In this document: piece after piece, positions 28,741 to 36,505 of the stretch | Layout of the letters: every line of letters starts with the position of its first letter | Position numbering within the stretch: position 1 is the first letter of the stretch | Translations under genes and position numbers: made by a program | From: Arenibacter palladensis | GTDB taxonomy: Bacteria > Bacteroidota > Bacteroidia > Flavobacteriales > Flavobacteriaceae | DNA length: 64,000 bases | Direction: 5' to 3' | Assembly: GCF_900129275.1 (NCBI RefSeq) | Contig: NZ_FQUX01000001.1 | Location: 1,302,001-1,366,000, forward strand | Notes under the pieces: generated by a model | Seen by the model: only the letters and a program-made list of their open reading frames with translations | Databases searched by the model: none | What the model was told of the DNA's origin: nothing

Positions 28741-29643
28741 ATGAATTGGAAAAATGTTTTATTAATTGGAGTAGTGGTCCTGTTGCCGTTATCTATTTCC
28801 GCCCAGGCAAATATTCTAAATGCCAAATTACCGGAAGAGATAGGGAAAAAAACAGAAGCGCAAATTGCGAAAGATAATGACGCTCCTTTACCTTACGCTT
28901 ATGTGGACGACAGGGATATTCTCTGGTCCAAAACCGTATGGGAGGTTATTGACTTGGACGAGCGCGTAAACTTTCCACTGTATTATCCTTTGGACACTAT
29001 TGATATAGGTCCGGACAGAAGGTCATTGTATGATGTGTTGATCAAAAACATTAAGAATGGTAAATTGACAGATGTTTATGTAGACTCTTATTTTACCGAA
29101 AAAAGAAAGTTCAGCGATTTGGCTGCCACTTTGCAGAAAGTAGATACTACGGACTACGGATACGAGCAATATAATGCAGGAGAACCTATTTCTCCAGAAT
29201 ATATTAATCGTAGGAACCTTACAGCTGCCGATTTGGAGGAATATCTTATTAAAGGAATCTGGTATTTCGATAAAAGATTGGGTGAATTAAAATACCGATT
29301 ATTGGGTATTGCACCTGTAGCCCCGGATGTTAACTTTATAGATGATGAGTCTATGGATTTGGCAGAAGCAAAAGTTCCATTGTTCTGGGTATGGTATCCT
29401 AGTGCACGACAAATATTACATGAGGCAAAAGTGTTTAACCAACGTAATTCGGCACAACCTATTTCTTTTGATATGCTGTTGAACGCAAGAAGGTTCAATG
29501 CAACGATCTATAAAGAAGATAACGTGCATGGAGACCGTGAGGTTAAGGACTATATAGCTGATAATGCCTTGTTCCAATTATTGGAATCCAAACGAATTAA
29601 GGAGGTTATCCGAGATAGGGAACAAGATATGTGGGCCTACTAG
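28741..29643 (+). CDS. gldN: Gliding motility / T9SS protein GldN
   Basis: A 300-residue exported protein with a signal peptide (about 1-21, ending SISAQ). The body contains DILWSKTVWEVIDLDERVN, typical of GldN/PorN, the soluble partner of GldK in the outer ring. An upstream ATG at 28657 is rejected because it would bury the signal peptide. No second copy (gldO) follows; a terminator does. Confidence 0.95.
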   Translation: MNWKNVLLIGVVVLLPLSISAQANILNAKLPEEIGKKTEAQIAKDNDAPLPYAYVDDRDILWSKTVWEVIDLDERVNFPLYYPLDTIDIGPDRRSLYDVLIKNIKNGKLTDVYVDSYFTEKRKFSDLAATLQKVDTTDYGYEQYNAGEPISPEYINRRNLTAADLEEYLIKGIWYFDKRLGELKYRLLGIAPVAPDVNFIDDESMDLAEAKVPLFWVWYPSARQILHEAKVFNQRNSAQPISFDMLLNARRFNATIYKEDNVHGDREVKDYIADNALFQLLESKRIKEVIRDREQDMWAY

Positions 29644-29676
29644 CCTTAATAATATTCCAATTCATATATAAAGCTA

Positions 29677-29710
29677 AGCGCCACATCTTTAGATGTGGCG
29701 CTACTTTTTT
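29677..29710 (+). terminator. Terminator of the gldKLMN operon
   Basis: AGCGCCACATCT pairs perfectly with AGATGTGGCGCT with a 2-base centre, followed by a T-run, 34 bases after gldN. Confidence 0.9.
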
Positions 29711-29817
29711 AACCTAATTGTATTTGCCTTTGTAAGCTTGAATAGGGAAGGATGGTCCTTTTCTTAAAAGCAAGCTTATTAATATTTTAATTTGATGAAG
29801 ATTTGCATTTCCTTCTC

Positions 29818-29825
29818 TACTTTTG
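29818..29825 (+). promoter_or_regulatory. -7 box of the FAD oxidoreductase gene
   Basis: TACTTTTG matches TAnnTTTG exactly and ends four bases before the ATG at 29830. A TTTG at 29791-29794 is 23 bases upstream and could serve as the -33 element. The transcript would be leaderless or nearly so. Confidence 0.5.
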
Positions 29826-29829
29826 CTCT

Positions 29830-30885
29830 ATGGTAGATTATCTAATTGTAGGTCTGGGCTTGGCCGGTATTTCTTTTTGTGAGGTATTGGAGAGAAATAA
29901 GAAATCGTTTAAAGTAATCAGTGATGATTCCCAAACCTCTTCCGTAGTAGCGGGCGGACTGTACAATCCGGTTACACTTAAACGTTTTACATTGGCCTGG
30001 AATGCCAAAGAACAGTTAGACCTGGCCATTCCCTTTTATTCCGAATTGGAAAGGAAATTGGATATCCAATTGGATTATAAGATTCCTATCCTAAGGCGTT
30101 TTGCCAGCATAAATGAACAGAATCTTTGGTTTGAGGCTTCTGACAAACCAAATCTGGGCCATTTTGTGGCACCAAAAATACATTCCAATCATAATCCTAA
30201 CATTGAAGCGCCCTTTGGCTATGGGGAAGTATTGCATACAGGAAGGATAGATACTGCTGTTTTATTATTGCACTATGGGAAGTATTTGGGCGATAAAGAT
30301 TTATTGCTCCGGGAAACTTTTGATTTTGAAGCCCTAAAGCTACGGGATGGATTTGTGGAATACGGTGGCTTTAAGGCCAAAAACATAGTATTTGCAACTG
30401 GATTTGGGATTAAAAACAACCCCTATTTCAATTATCTGCCGCTCAACGGTACCAAAGGAGAATTGTTGACCATCAATGCACCTGCTTTAAAGGAGGAGAG
30501 GGTTATAAAATCGTCTGTTTTTATAATTCCCTTGGGCAAGGATATGTATAGGGTGGGAGCTACCTATAAATGGAAAGATAAAAGCAATACTCCTACGGAA
30601 GAATGCAAACAGGAGCTTTTGCAAAAGTTGAACACATTTTTAAAATGTCCCTATGAAGTTGTAGACCATGTGGCAGGGATTAGACCAACGGTGAGTGACA
30701 GGAAGCCGCTTGTAGGCAGACACCCCGAACATGAAAACATGTATTTGCTCAATGGTTTGGGTTCCCGAGGGGTCATGATAGCCCCTATGGCGTCCATGCA
30801 ACTTTATGCCTTAATAGAAAATAAAGAGGCCGTGGCACCCGAAATGGACCTATCCCGGTTTACGAAAAAGCATTTTAGGAACTGA
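29830..30885 (+). CDS. FAD-dependent oxidoreductase of the D-amino-acid oxidase (DAO) family
   Basis: A 351-residue flavoprotein. The N-terminal dinucleotide-binding motif is slightly unusual (LIVGLGLAGISFCEVL, GxGxxG near 8-13). GGLYNPVTLKRF near 42 and RPTVSDRKPLVGRHPE near 289 fit the glycine/D-amino-acid oxidase (DAO) group, and NGLGSRGVMIAPM near 311 is the C-terminal FAD-contact segment. The substrate is unknown. The start at 29803 is rejected as it precedes the -7 box. Its end overlaps the convergent DUF983 gene by 11 bp. Confidence 0.87.
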   Translation: MVDYLIVGLGLAGISFCEVLERNKKSFKVISDDSQTSSVVAGGLYNPVTLKRFTLAWNAKEQLDLAIPFYSELERKLDIQLDYKIPILRRFASINEQNLWFEASDKPNLGHFVAPKIHSNHNPNIEAPFGYGEVLHTGRIDTAVLLLHYGKYLGDKDLLLRETFDFEALKLRDGFVEYGGFKAKNIVFATGFGIKNNPYFNYLPLNGTKGELLTINAPALKEERVIKSSVFIIPLGKDMYRVGATYKWKDKSNTPTEECKQELLQKLNTFLKCPYEVVDHVAGIRPTVSDRKPLVGRHPEHENMYLLNGLGSRGVMIAPMASMQLYALIENKEAVAPEMDLSRFTKKHFRN

Positions 30886-31267
30886 TCTTAGTGGTAGCCT
30901 TTGGGTCGTATTTTATAAAGAAATTGATCCATATGTTACGTGAGACCCTAATAATAAAAGGCATAAATAATATCAATGTAACTATGATGGCAATAAAGGT
31001 ATTTATCAAGGTGGCGCTGAAAAACAAAAAGGCGATCACAAATGCGGCCACGGCAAAGGCCACGCCTACACCATAACTAACATACATAGCCCCGTAGAAA
31101 AAAGAGGGTTCTATTTTATATTTGGTTCCGCAATGCGAGCAGCGCTCGTTCATTTTGAAGATATTGCCCAGATGATATGGGTTTTGGTCCTGATACATAC
31201 TCTCTTCGTGACATTTAGGACAAGTTCCTGTTAAAATGCTGTAGAGTTTGTTTCCTTTTTTTAACAT
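30875..31267 (-). CDS. DUF983 membrane protein
   Basis: A 130-residue protein with two CxxC pairs (CPKC near 17 and CSHC near 42), probably a zinc ribbon, followed by two membrane helices (about 60-80 and 85-105). This is the DUF983 plan; function unknown. The start is taken at the ATG complementing 31265-31267; a TTG two codons upstream is possible. It is divergent from the ABC-F gene, and a palindrome between them seems to hold both promoters. Confidence 0.85.
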   Translation of the reverse strand: MLKKGNKLYSILTGTCPKCHEESMYQDQNPYHLGNIFKMNERCSHCGTKYKIEPSFFYGAMYVSYGVGVAFAVAAFVIAFLFFSATLINTFIAIIVTLILFMPFIIRVSRNIWINFFIKYDPKATTKISS

Positions 31268-31280
31268 TTGCAAAAAGTTT

Positions 31281-31302
31281 CTACAAAATTACATTTTTGT
31301 AG
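31281..31302. promoter_or_regulatory. Palindromic divergent promoter of the DUF983 and ABC-F genes
   Basis: CTACAAAA and TTTTGTAG form an inverted repeat with a 6-base centre. The minus strand carries TAATTTTG (31284-31291), a perfect -7 box for the DUF983 gene; the plus strand carries CATTTTTG (31292-31299), a one-mismatch box for the ABC-F gene. Both boxes share the palindrome, so one regulator could affect both genes. Confidence 0.4.
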
Positions 31303-31332
31303 CATTAATTAGTGTAACATTAGTCACCAAAT

Positions 31333-33249
31333 ATGCTTAATATCCACAATCTCTCCGTTTCTTTTGGAGGAGAATATCTATTTGAAGAAATATCTTTCCG
31401 TTTAAATTCCGGGGATCGAGTTGGTCTTATTGGAAAGAACGGAGCGGGTAAATCTACGCTTTTGAAAATTTTATCTAAGGATATGCCCATAGATTCGGGA
31501 ACTATAGCCTCTGATAAAGATATTAAAATGGGATTCTTACGGCAGGATATCGATTTTGACCTTGGTAGGACGGTTCAGGAAGAGGCACATCAGGCCTTCG
31601 AGGAAATAAAGGCTTTGGAACTAAGGTTGGACGAAATTAACCACCAGCTCGCGGAACGTACCGATTATGAAAGTGAGTCCTATAATCAGTTGATTATAGA
31701 CTTGAACGATGTAACCCATCATTATGAAATATTGGGAGGTTATAATTATCAGGGCGAAACTGAGAAGGTATTGTTGGGTCTAGGTTTTAAACGCGACGAT
31801 TTTGATCGTAAAACGGAAACCTTTTCCGGTGGGTGGCGTATGCGTATAGAATTGGCAAAGCTCTTGTTGCAAAGCAATGACGTGCTCTTATTGGATGAGC
31901 CAACAAACCACTTGGATATCGAATCAATAATTTGGTTGGAGAATTTCCTGAAGAATTATGCAGGGGGAGTAATGATAGTCTCCCACGATAAAATGTTCTT
32001 GGATAATGTTACCAATAGGACCATTGAAATTTCCTTGGGAAGGATATATGACTACAACAAACCCTATTCCAAATACTTGGTACTTCGAAACGAAATAAAG
32101 CAACAGCAGTTAAATGCACAGAAAAACCAAGAGAAGGAAATACAGCAGGCCGAAAGATTGATTGAAAAGTTTAGGGCCAAATCCACTAAGGCTTCCATGG
32201 CACAGTCCCTGATCAAGAAGCTCGATAAAATGGAGCGGATAGAGGTTGATGAGGATGACAATAGCGTGATGAACCTAAGATTTCAAATTTCCGTAACCCC
32301 TGGTAAAGTTGTAACGGAAATAGAAGGTTTATCCAAAAGTTATGGGGATAACCATGTACTGAAGAATATAGACCTTTTAATAGAACGGGACTCCAAGACG
32401 GCCTTTGTAGGGCAAAATGGGCAAGGGAAATCCACGCTGGCAAAAATATTGGTAGGGGAATTGGATCATAAGGGCCATTTAAAATTGGGGCATAATGTTC
32501 AGATTGGTTATTTCGCGCAGAATCAGGCAGAATATTTGGATGGCGAAAAGACTATTTTGGATACCATGATAGATGCGGCCAATGAAAAGAATAGAAGTAA
32601 GGTCAGGGATATATTGGGGTCTTTTTTATTTAGGGGCGATGAGGTGGAGAAATATGTAAAAGTGCTATCTGGAGGTGAGCGTAACAGATTGGCCCTTGCC
32701 AAGATGTTGCTTCAGCCTTTTAATGTGCTGGTTATGGATGAGCCTACCAACCACTTGGACATTAAATCCAAGAATGTGCTAAAACAGGCACTTCAAAATT
32801 TTGATGGAACCTTGATATTGGTGAGTCACGATAGGGATTTTTTACAGGGACTTACCAACAAGGTATATGAATTCAAGGATGGTAGTATTAAAGAGTATCT
32901 GGGTGATATCGATTTTTATTTGGAACAGAGGAAGGTTGAGGATTTCCGTGCAATAGAAAAGAAGCAAACAGTTGTCCAAAAAAAGGAAAAGCCCCAAGAG
33001 AAGCACATTGATTTTGAAGATCAAAAAAAGATAAAATCCTTAAAAAATAGGCTCAGTTCAACGGAAAGTGATATTGCCCGCTTAGAAAAGGAGATAGCTG
33101 CTATTGATCATGATCTACTTATGAACTATGATGCCACAATCGCTAAGGCCAATTTTTTCGACGCTTATCAAAAGAAAAAAAAGAACCTCGAAAGCTTAAT
33201 TAAAACTTGGGAAAATATCACTTTGGAACTTGAAGAATTCTCTTTGTAG
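31333..33249 (+). CDS. ABC-F family ATPase
   Basis: A 638-residue soluble protein with two ABC domains and no membrane helices. Domain 1 has GKNGAGKST, FSGGWRMR and LLLDEPTNHLD; domain 2 has GQNGQGKST, LSGGERNR and VMDEPTNHLD. The linker between them (about 235-310) is charged and helical, and a C-terminal coiled coil spans about 555-630. ABC-F proteins bind ribosomes and relieve stalling or protect from antibiotics. The long C-terminal coil suggests the Uup-like or YheS-like group; which one is uncertain. Confidence 0.93.
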   Translation: MLNIHNLSVSFGGEYLFEEISFRLNSGDRVGLIGKNGAGKSTLLKILSKDMPIDSGTIASDKDIKMGFLRQDIDFDLGRTVQEEAHQAFEEIKALELRLDEINHQLAERTDYESESYNQLIIDLNDVTHHYEILGGYNYQGETEKVLLGLGFKRDDFDRKTETFSGGWRMRIELAKLLLQSNDVLLLDEPTNHLDIESIIWLENFLKNYAGGVMIVSHDKMFLDNVTNRTIEISLGRIYDYNKPYSKYLVLRNEIKQQQLNAQKNQEKEIQQAERLIEKFRAKSTKASMAQSLIKKLDKMERIEVDEDDNSVMNLRFQISVTPGKVVTEIEGLSKSYGDNHVLKNIDLLIERDSKTAFVGQNGQGKSTLAKILVGELDHKGHLKLGHNVQIGYFAQNQAEYLDGEKTILDTMIDAANEKNRSKVRDILGSFLFRGDEVEKYVKVLSGGERNRLALAKMLLQPFNVLVMDEPTNHLDIKSKNVLKQALQNFDGTLILVSHDRDFLQGLTNKVYEFKDGSIKEYLGDIDFYLEQRKVEDFRAIEKKQTVVQKKEKPQEKHIDFEDQKKIKSLKNRLSSTESDIARLEKEIAAIDHDLLMNYDATIAKANFFDAYQKKKKNLESLIKTWENITLELEEFSL

Positions 33250-33415
33250 GAGAAAAATCCAAGAGGTTGAAATTCTTTCACCACATCTTTTTGCACTTTC
33301 ACAACAAATATGGGGCTTTAAGGCTTATTTCGTCGAATATTTTTGCTGTTTATCGTACAATAATCTTATTTTGTAGGGTAATTCTTATTCCTTAAGCAGG
33401 GTAAAAGTGAAATAT

Positions 33416-34294
33416 ATGAGAAAAAGCATATTTATGCTATTCATGGTTTTATCGGGACAATTTTTATCCGGACAGGTTTCTGATCTGGAAAAAAATGTAC
33501 TTATAGACCTCTATAACAGTGCTGAGGGCGATAACTGGATAAAAAAATGGGATTTAAACACCCCGGTTTCCACTTGGGAGGGTGTTACCCTTGAGAACAA
33601 TAAGGTGGTTTCCATTAGTTTAATGAACAACAATCTTAGGGGAAGCGTACCAAATACTATAGGCGAACTAAAGAATTTAAAAGTATTGAATCTCGCCTTA
33701 AATAATATTGGAGGGAAAATTCCGGAAAGCATAACCGAATTAAAAAAAATGGTTGTGCTAAGGTTGGGTAAAAATAAGTTAACAGGGACAATTCCTCAGA
33801 ATATTGGGGATCTGGAAAAGCTTCTTGTATTGGACCTTTTCCATAACGACCTTTCAGGGGAACTGCCCCAAAGCTTAGGTGGGATTAAAAACTTAAGGGT
33901 CATATTGCTTTCCCATAACGGCTTAAGTGGCTCCATTCCTTTGACTTTTGGGAACTTAAAATATTTGGAGCGTTTGGAGTTGGGCGATAATAATTTTGGC
34001 GGGGTAGTCCCGGACAGTCTGGAAAACCTGACTAACCTTAAAATGCTCGTTTTGGCGGAAAACCAATTTAAGGGAGAATTTCCGGAGGATATCTTGAGCC
34101 TTCCTAACCTAAAATTGGTACAACTTCAAAATAATAGATTTGGTAAAAGTGATTTTGGCAACGATGAAGGTATAGGGAATTTTGCCCTTTTTGATTATGA
34201 TGGAAGTAATCACAGAAATTTTGATATAGAAAAAATAAATAGTAATAAAGACGTTAGAACGGCCGATACCAGATTTGAGGATAGTTTTAACTAA
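33416..34294 (+). CDS. Secreted leucine-rich-repeat protein, copy 1
   Basis: A 292-residue exported protein. A signal peptide (about 1-20, ending LSGQ) is followed by a cap segment (DLYNSAEGDNW) and about seven plant-type LRR units of the form LxxLxxLxLxxNxLxGxIP. The C-terminus ends with ADTRFED. The GTG at 33407 is possible but the ATG at 33416 gives a better signal peptide. The stop abuts the start of copy 2, so they are one unit. Surface binding or adhesion is likely but the ligand is unknown. No T9SS C-terminal domain was recognised. Confidence 0.85.
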   Translation: MRKSIFMLFMVLSGQFLSGQVSDLEKNVLIDLYNSAEGDNWIKKWDLNTPVSTWEGVTLENNKVVSISLMNNNLRGSVPNTIGELKNLKVLNLALNNIGGKIPESITELKKMVVLRLGKNKLTGTIPQNIGDLEKLLVLDLFHNDLSGELPQSLGGIKNLRVILLSHNGLSGSIPLTFGNLKYLERLELGDNNFGGVVPDSLENLTNLKMLVLAENQFKGEFPEDILSLPNLKLVQLQNNRFGKSDFGNDEGIGNFALFDYDGSNHRNFDIEKINSNKDVRTADTRFEDSFN

Positions 34295-35212
34295 ATGCAT
34301 ATGAACATGATACAACAAAAATTACATAGAGTTTGCTTATTGGGGGTAATCGTATTTTGTTTGGTGTTTACCACAGCGGTGAATGCCATGGTTCCTAAAA
34401 GTGAAAAAAACGTACTATTGGAACTTTACAAGAGTACTAATGGTCAAAAATGGAATACCACATGGGATGTTAACGCCCCTGTAGATACTTGGTTTGGGGT
34501 AACGGTCCAGAACGGGCATGTCGTGGAAATCAACCTTTTTAGAAATAACTTGGAAGGTAATCTGCCTGAAAGCATAGGGGATTTAAAACACTTGGTAAAT
34601 CTCAACCTTGCCTTTAATATCATTAGTGGGGAAATTCCAAAAAGTATAGCCCAATTAAGTAAATTGGAGGTGTTGAAACTGGAGATGAATAGATTGGAAG
34701 GTGAAATACCTTCGGAAATTGGGAGTATGAAATCCTTGGTAAGGCTTTCTGCCTTTAATAACTTCCTGTCAGGAAGAATACCTGAAAGCCTTGGAAATAT
34801 TCAAACCTTAAAGGAGCTTAATCTATCCAGTAATAATCTTACTGGGCGCATACCAAATTCATTGGGAGAGCTTTCAAAATTGGAAAGTCTGGGACTTTTT
34901 GAAAATAAATTATACGGTTCCATTCCCGGCGAATTGGGGAAGTTGGGTGAATTGAAGGAGTTGGTGCTGGCGAACAATGAACTTGGCGGTGAAATTCCTA
35001 AAGAGTTTGGACAATTGGCAAGCCTTAAAGTGCTTCAAATTCAGAATAACAATATTTTCTCTTTTGACAATATGGAAAGCATGAATTCAGGTCAATTCCT
35101 AGTTTTTGATTATGATAAGAAGGAAGTAGAGAAAGAAAATAAATATAAGGATTTCGATGTCATTAAAACAAGAATGGCAGATACGAAGTTTGAGGATGAA
35201 ATGGAGGAGTAG
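34295..35212 (+). CDS. Secreted leucine-rich-repeat protein, copy 2
   Basis: A 305-residue paralogue of the preceding gene. It shares the signal peptide type, the cap (ELYKSTNGQKWNTTWDV), the xxIPxx LRR units (about seven) and the C-terminal ADTKFED motif. It begins immediately after the upstream stop; ATGs at 34301 and 34307 are alternatives. A terminator hairpin follows. The pair appears to be a tandem duplication that has diverged clearly. Confidence 0.85.
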   Translation: MHMNMIQQKLHRVCLLGVIVFCLVFTTAVNAMVPKSEKNVLLELYKSTNGQKWNTTWDVNAPVDTWFGVTVQNGHVVEINLFRNNLEGNLPESIGDLKHLVNLNLAFNIISGEIPKSIAQLSKLEVLKLEMNRLEGEIPSEIGSMKSLVRLSAFNNFLSGRIPESLGNIQTLKELNLSSNNLTGRIPNSLGELSKLESLGLFENKLYGSIPGELGKLGELKELVLANNELGGEIPKEFGQLASLKVLQIQNNNIFSFDNMESMNSGQFLVFDYDKKEVEKENKYKDFDVIKTRMADTKFEDEMEE

Positions 35213-35243
35213 TAATTACTTAAAAATAAGTTGGTTTGGTTAG

Positions 35244-35273
35244 AAGGAATACAATATGTATTCCTTTTTTTTT
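35244..35273 (+). terminator. Terminator after the LRR pair
   Basis: AAGGAATACA pairs with TGTATTCCTT around ATA, followed by a run of T. Confidence 0.88.
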
Positions 35274-35334
35274 GATTATTACCTTATTTCGGAACTTTAA
35301 GATACATTTAACAAGAATCCCTTAAACTAATAGA

Positions 35335-35342
35335 TAGTTTTG
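35335..35342 (+). promoter_or_regulatory. -7 box of the RND efflux operon
   Basis: TAGTTTTG matches TAnnTTTG and lies 26 bases before the start of the adaptor gene, just ahead of the right arm of the 13-bp inverted repeat. Confidence 0.43.
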
Positions 35343-35368
35343 CAGTCAAACCAACTTATAGACCCTTT

Positions 35369-36505
35369 ATGAACTCGAGAAAAATTGCATTATCTATTAT
35401 TGGGGGCCTCCTAATAATAGGCTCCTTTTTTGGTGCAAAATATATTATCAATAGTAAGACCACTCCAAAACCACGACCAGAAAAAGTGGTAAAAACGGTA
35501 GTTGTAGAGACGGTCAAGAATGGTAATGTTCCAATAATTGTTCCGGCAAACGGAAATCTCGTTGCCAAAAGAAGGGTAGAGCTCTTTTCCGAAGTACAAG
35601 GTGTATTTAAATCCGGAAACAAATTATTTAAACCTGGACAGGAATACAAGGCAGGAGAAATACTCATAAGAATAGACGCTGCCGAATATTATGCCAATGT
35701 TCAATCTTCCAAAAGTAATTTATACAATTTAATTACTTCCATTATGCCGGATCTTCGATTGGACTATCCGGAGGTATTTAATAAATGGCAAACTTTTTTG
35801 GCCAATTTTGATATCAATAAAAGTATTCCTCCCCTTCCCGAAATGACATCGGACAAGGAAAAATATTTTATTTCCGGGCGAGGAATTTTGACCAATTACT
35901 ATACCATCAAAAATTTGGAGCAGCGATTGGCCAAATATACAATTGCGGCCCCTTTTAATGGGGTATTGACCGAAGCATTGGTCACGGAGGGAACCTTGGT
36001 CAGATCTGGTCAAAAATTGGGCGAATTTATCAATACCAATGATTATGAGCTGGAGGTTGCCATTAGCAAGACCTACAGTGATCTACTGAATGTTGGTGAA
36101 GTGGTGGAGTTAAAAAGTATTGATAGGAACAAAACTTACCAAGGAAAAGTAACTAGGATAAATGGACGTGTGGATTTGGCTTCCCAGACCATTACGGCTT
36201 TTATAGAGGTAAAGGATCCGGACCTAAGGGAAGGGATGTACCTAGAGGCCCATCTTAAAGCGAAGGAAGAGCCGAATGCTATTGAAATAAATAGAAGTTT
36301 ACTGTTGGAAACCGAACAAATATTTGTCGTCAGGGATTCCGTTTTGGATTTGATTCCTGTGAAACCTGTTTATTTTTCGGATAACAGCGTGGTATTAAAA
36401 GATGTGCCAGATGGGATTACCATACTATCCAAACCGGTAATGGGAGCCTATGCTGGAATGTTGGTAAAAGTATTTAACGACCAAGTAACCAACACTAAGG
36501 AATAA
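35369..36505 (+). CDS. RND efflux periplasmic adaptor (membrane fusion protein)
   Basis: A 378-residue adaptor with an N-terminal membrane anchor (about 7-25), a lipoyl/barrel-sandwich domain split around a hairpin (VPANGNLVAKRRVELF near 60, then APFNGVLTEALVTEG near 193) and a beta-barrel domain. It bridges the RND pump and the TolC-like channel. The hairpin insert (about 110-185) is short in coiled coil. The stop codon overlaps the permease start by one base (TAATG). Substrate unknown. Confidence 0.92.
   Translation: MNSRKIALSIIGGLLIIGSFFGAKYIINSKTTPKPRPEKVVKTVVVETVKNGNVPIIVPANGNLVAKRRVELFSEVQGVFKSGNKLFKPGQEYKAGEILIRIDAAEYYANVQSSKSNLYNLITSIMPDLRLDYPEVFNKWQTFLANFDINKSIPPLPEMTSDKEKYFISGRGILTNYYTIKNLEQRLAKYTIAAPFNGVLTEALVTEGTLVRSGQKLGEFINTNDYELEVAISKTYSDLLNVGEVVELKSIDRNKTYQGKVTRINGRVDLASQTITAFIEVKDPDLREGMYLEAHLKAKEEPNAIEINRSLLLETEQIFVVRDSVLDLIPVKPVYFSDNSVVLKDVPDGITILSKPVMGAYAGMLVKVFNDQVTNTKE

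Larger units (their letters stand above)
35226..35359. promoter_or_regulatory. Distant 13-bp inverted repeat bracketing the RND promoter
   Basis: ATAAGTTGGTTTG (35226-35238) is the exact reverse complement of CAAACCAACTTAT (35347-35359). Between them lie the LRR terminator and the RND-operon -7 box. The right arm sits at the expected transcript start. It may be an operator pair or an RNA-pairing element. Confidence 0.45.
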
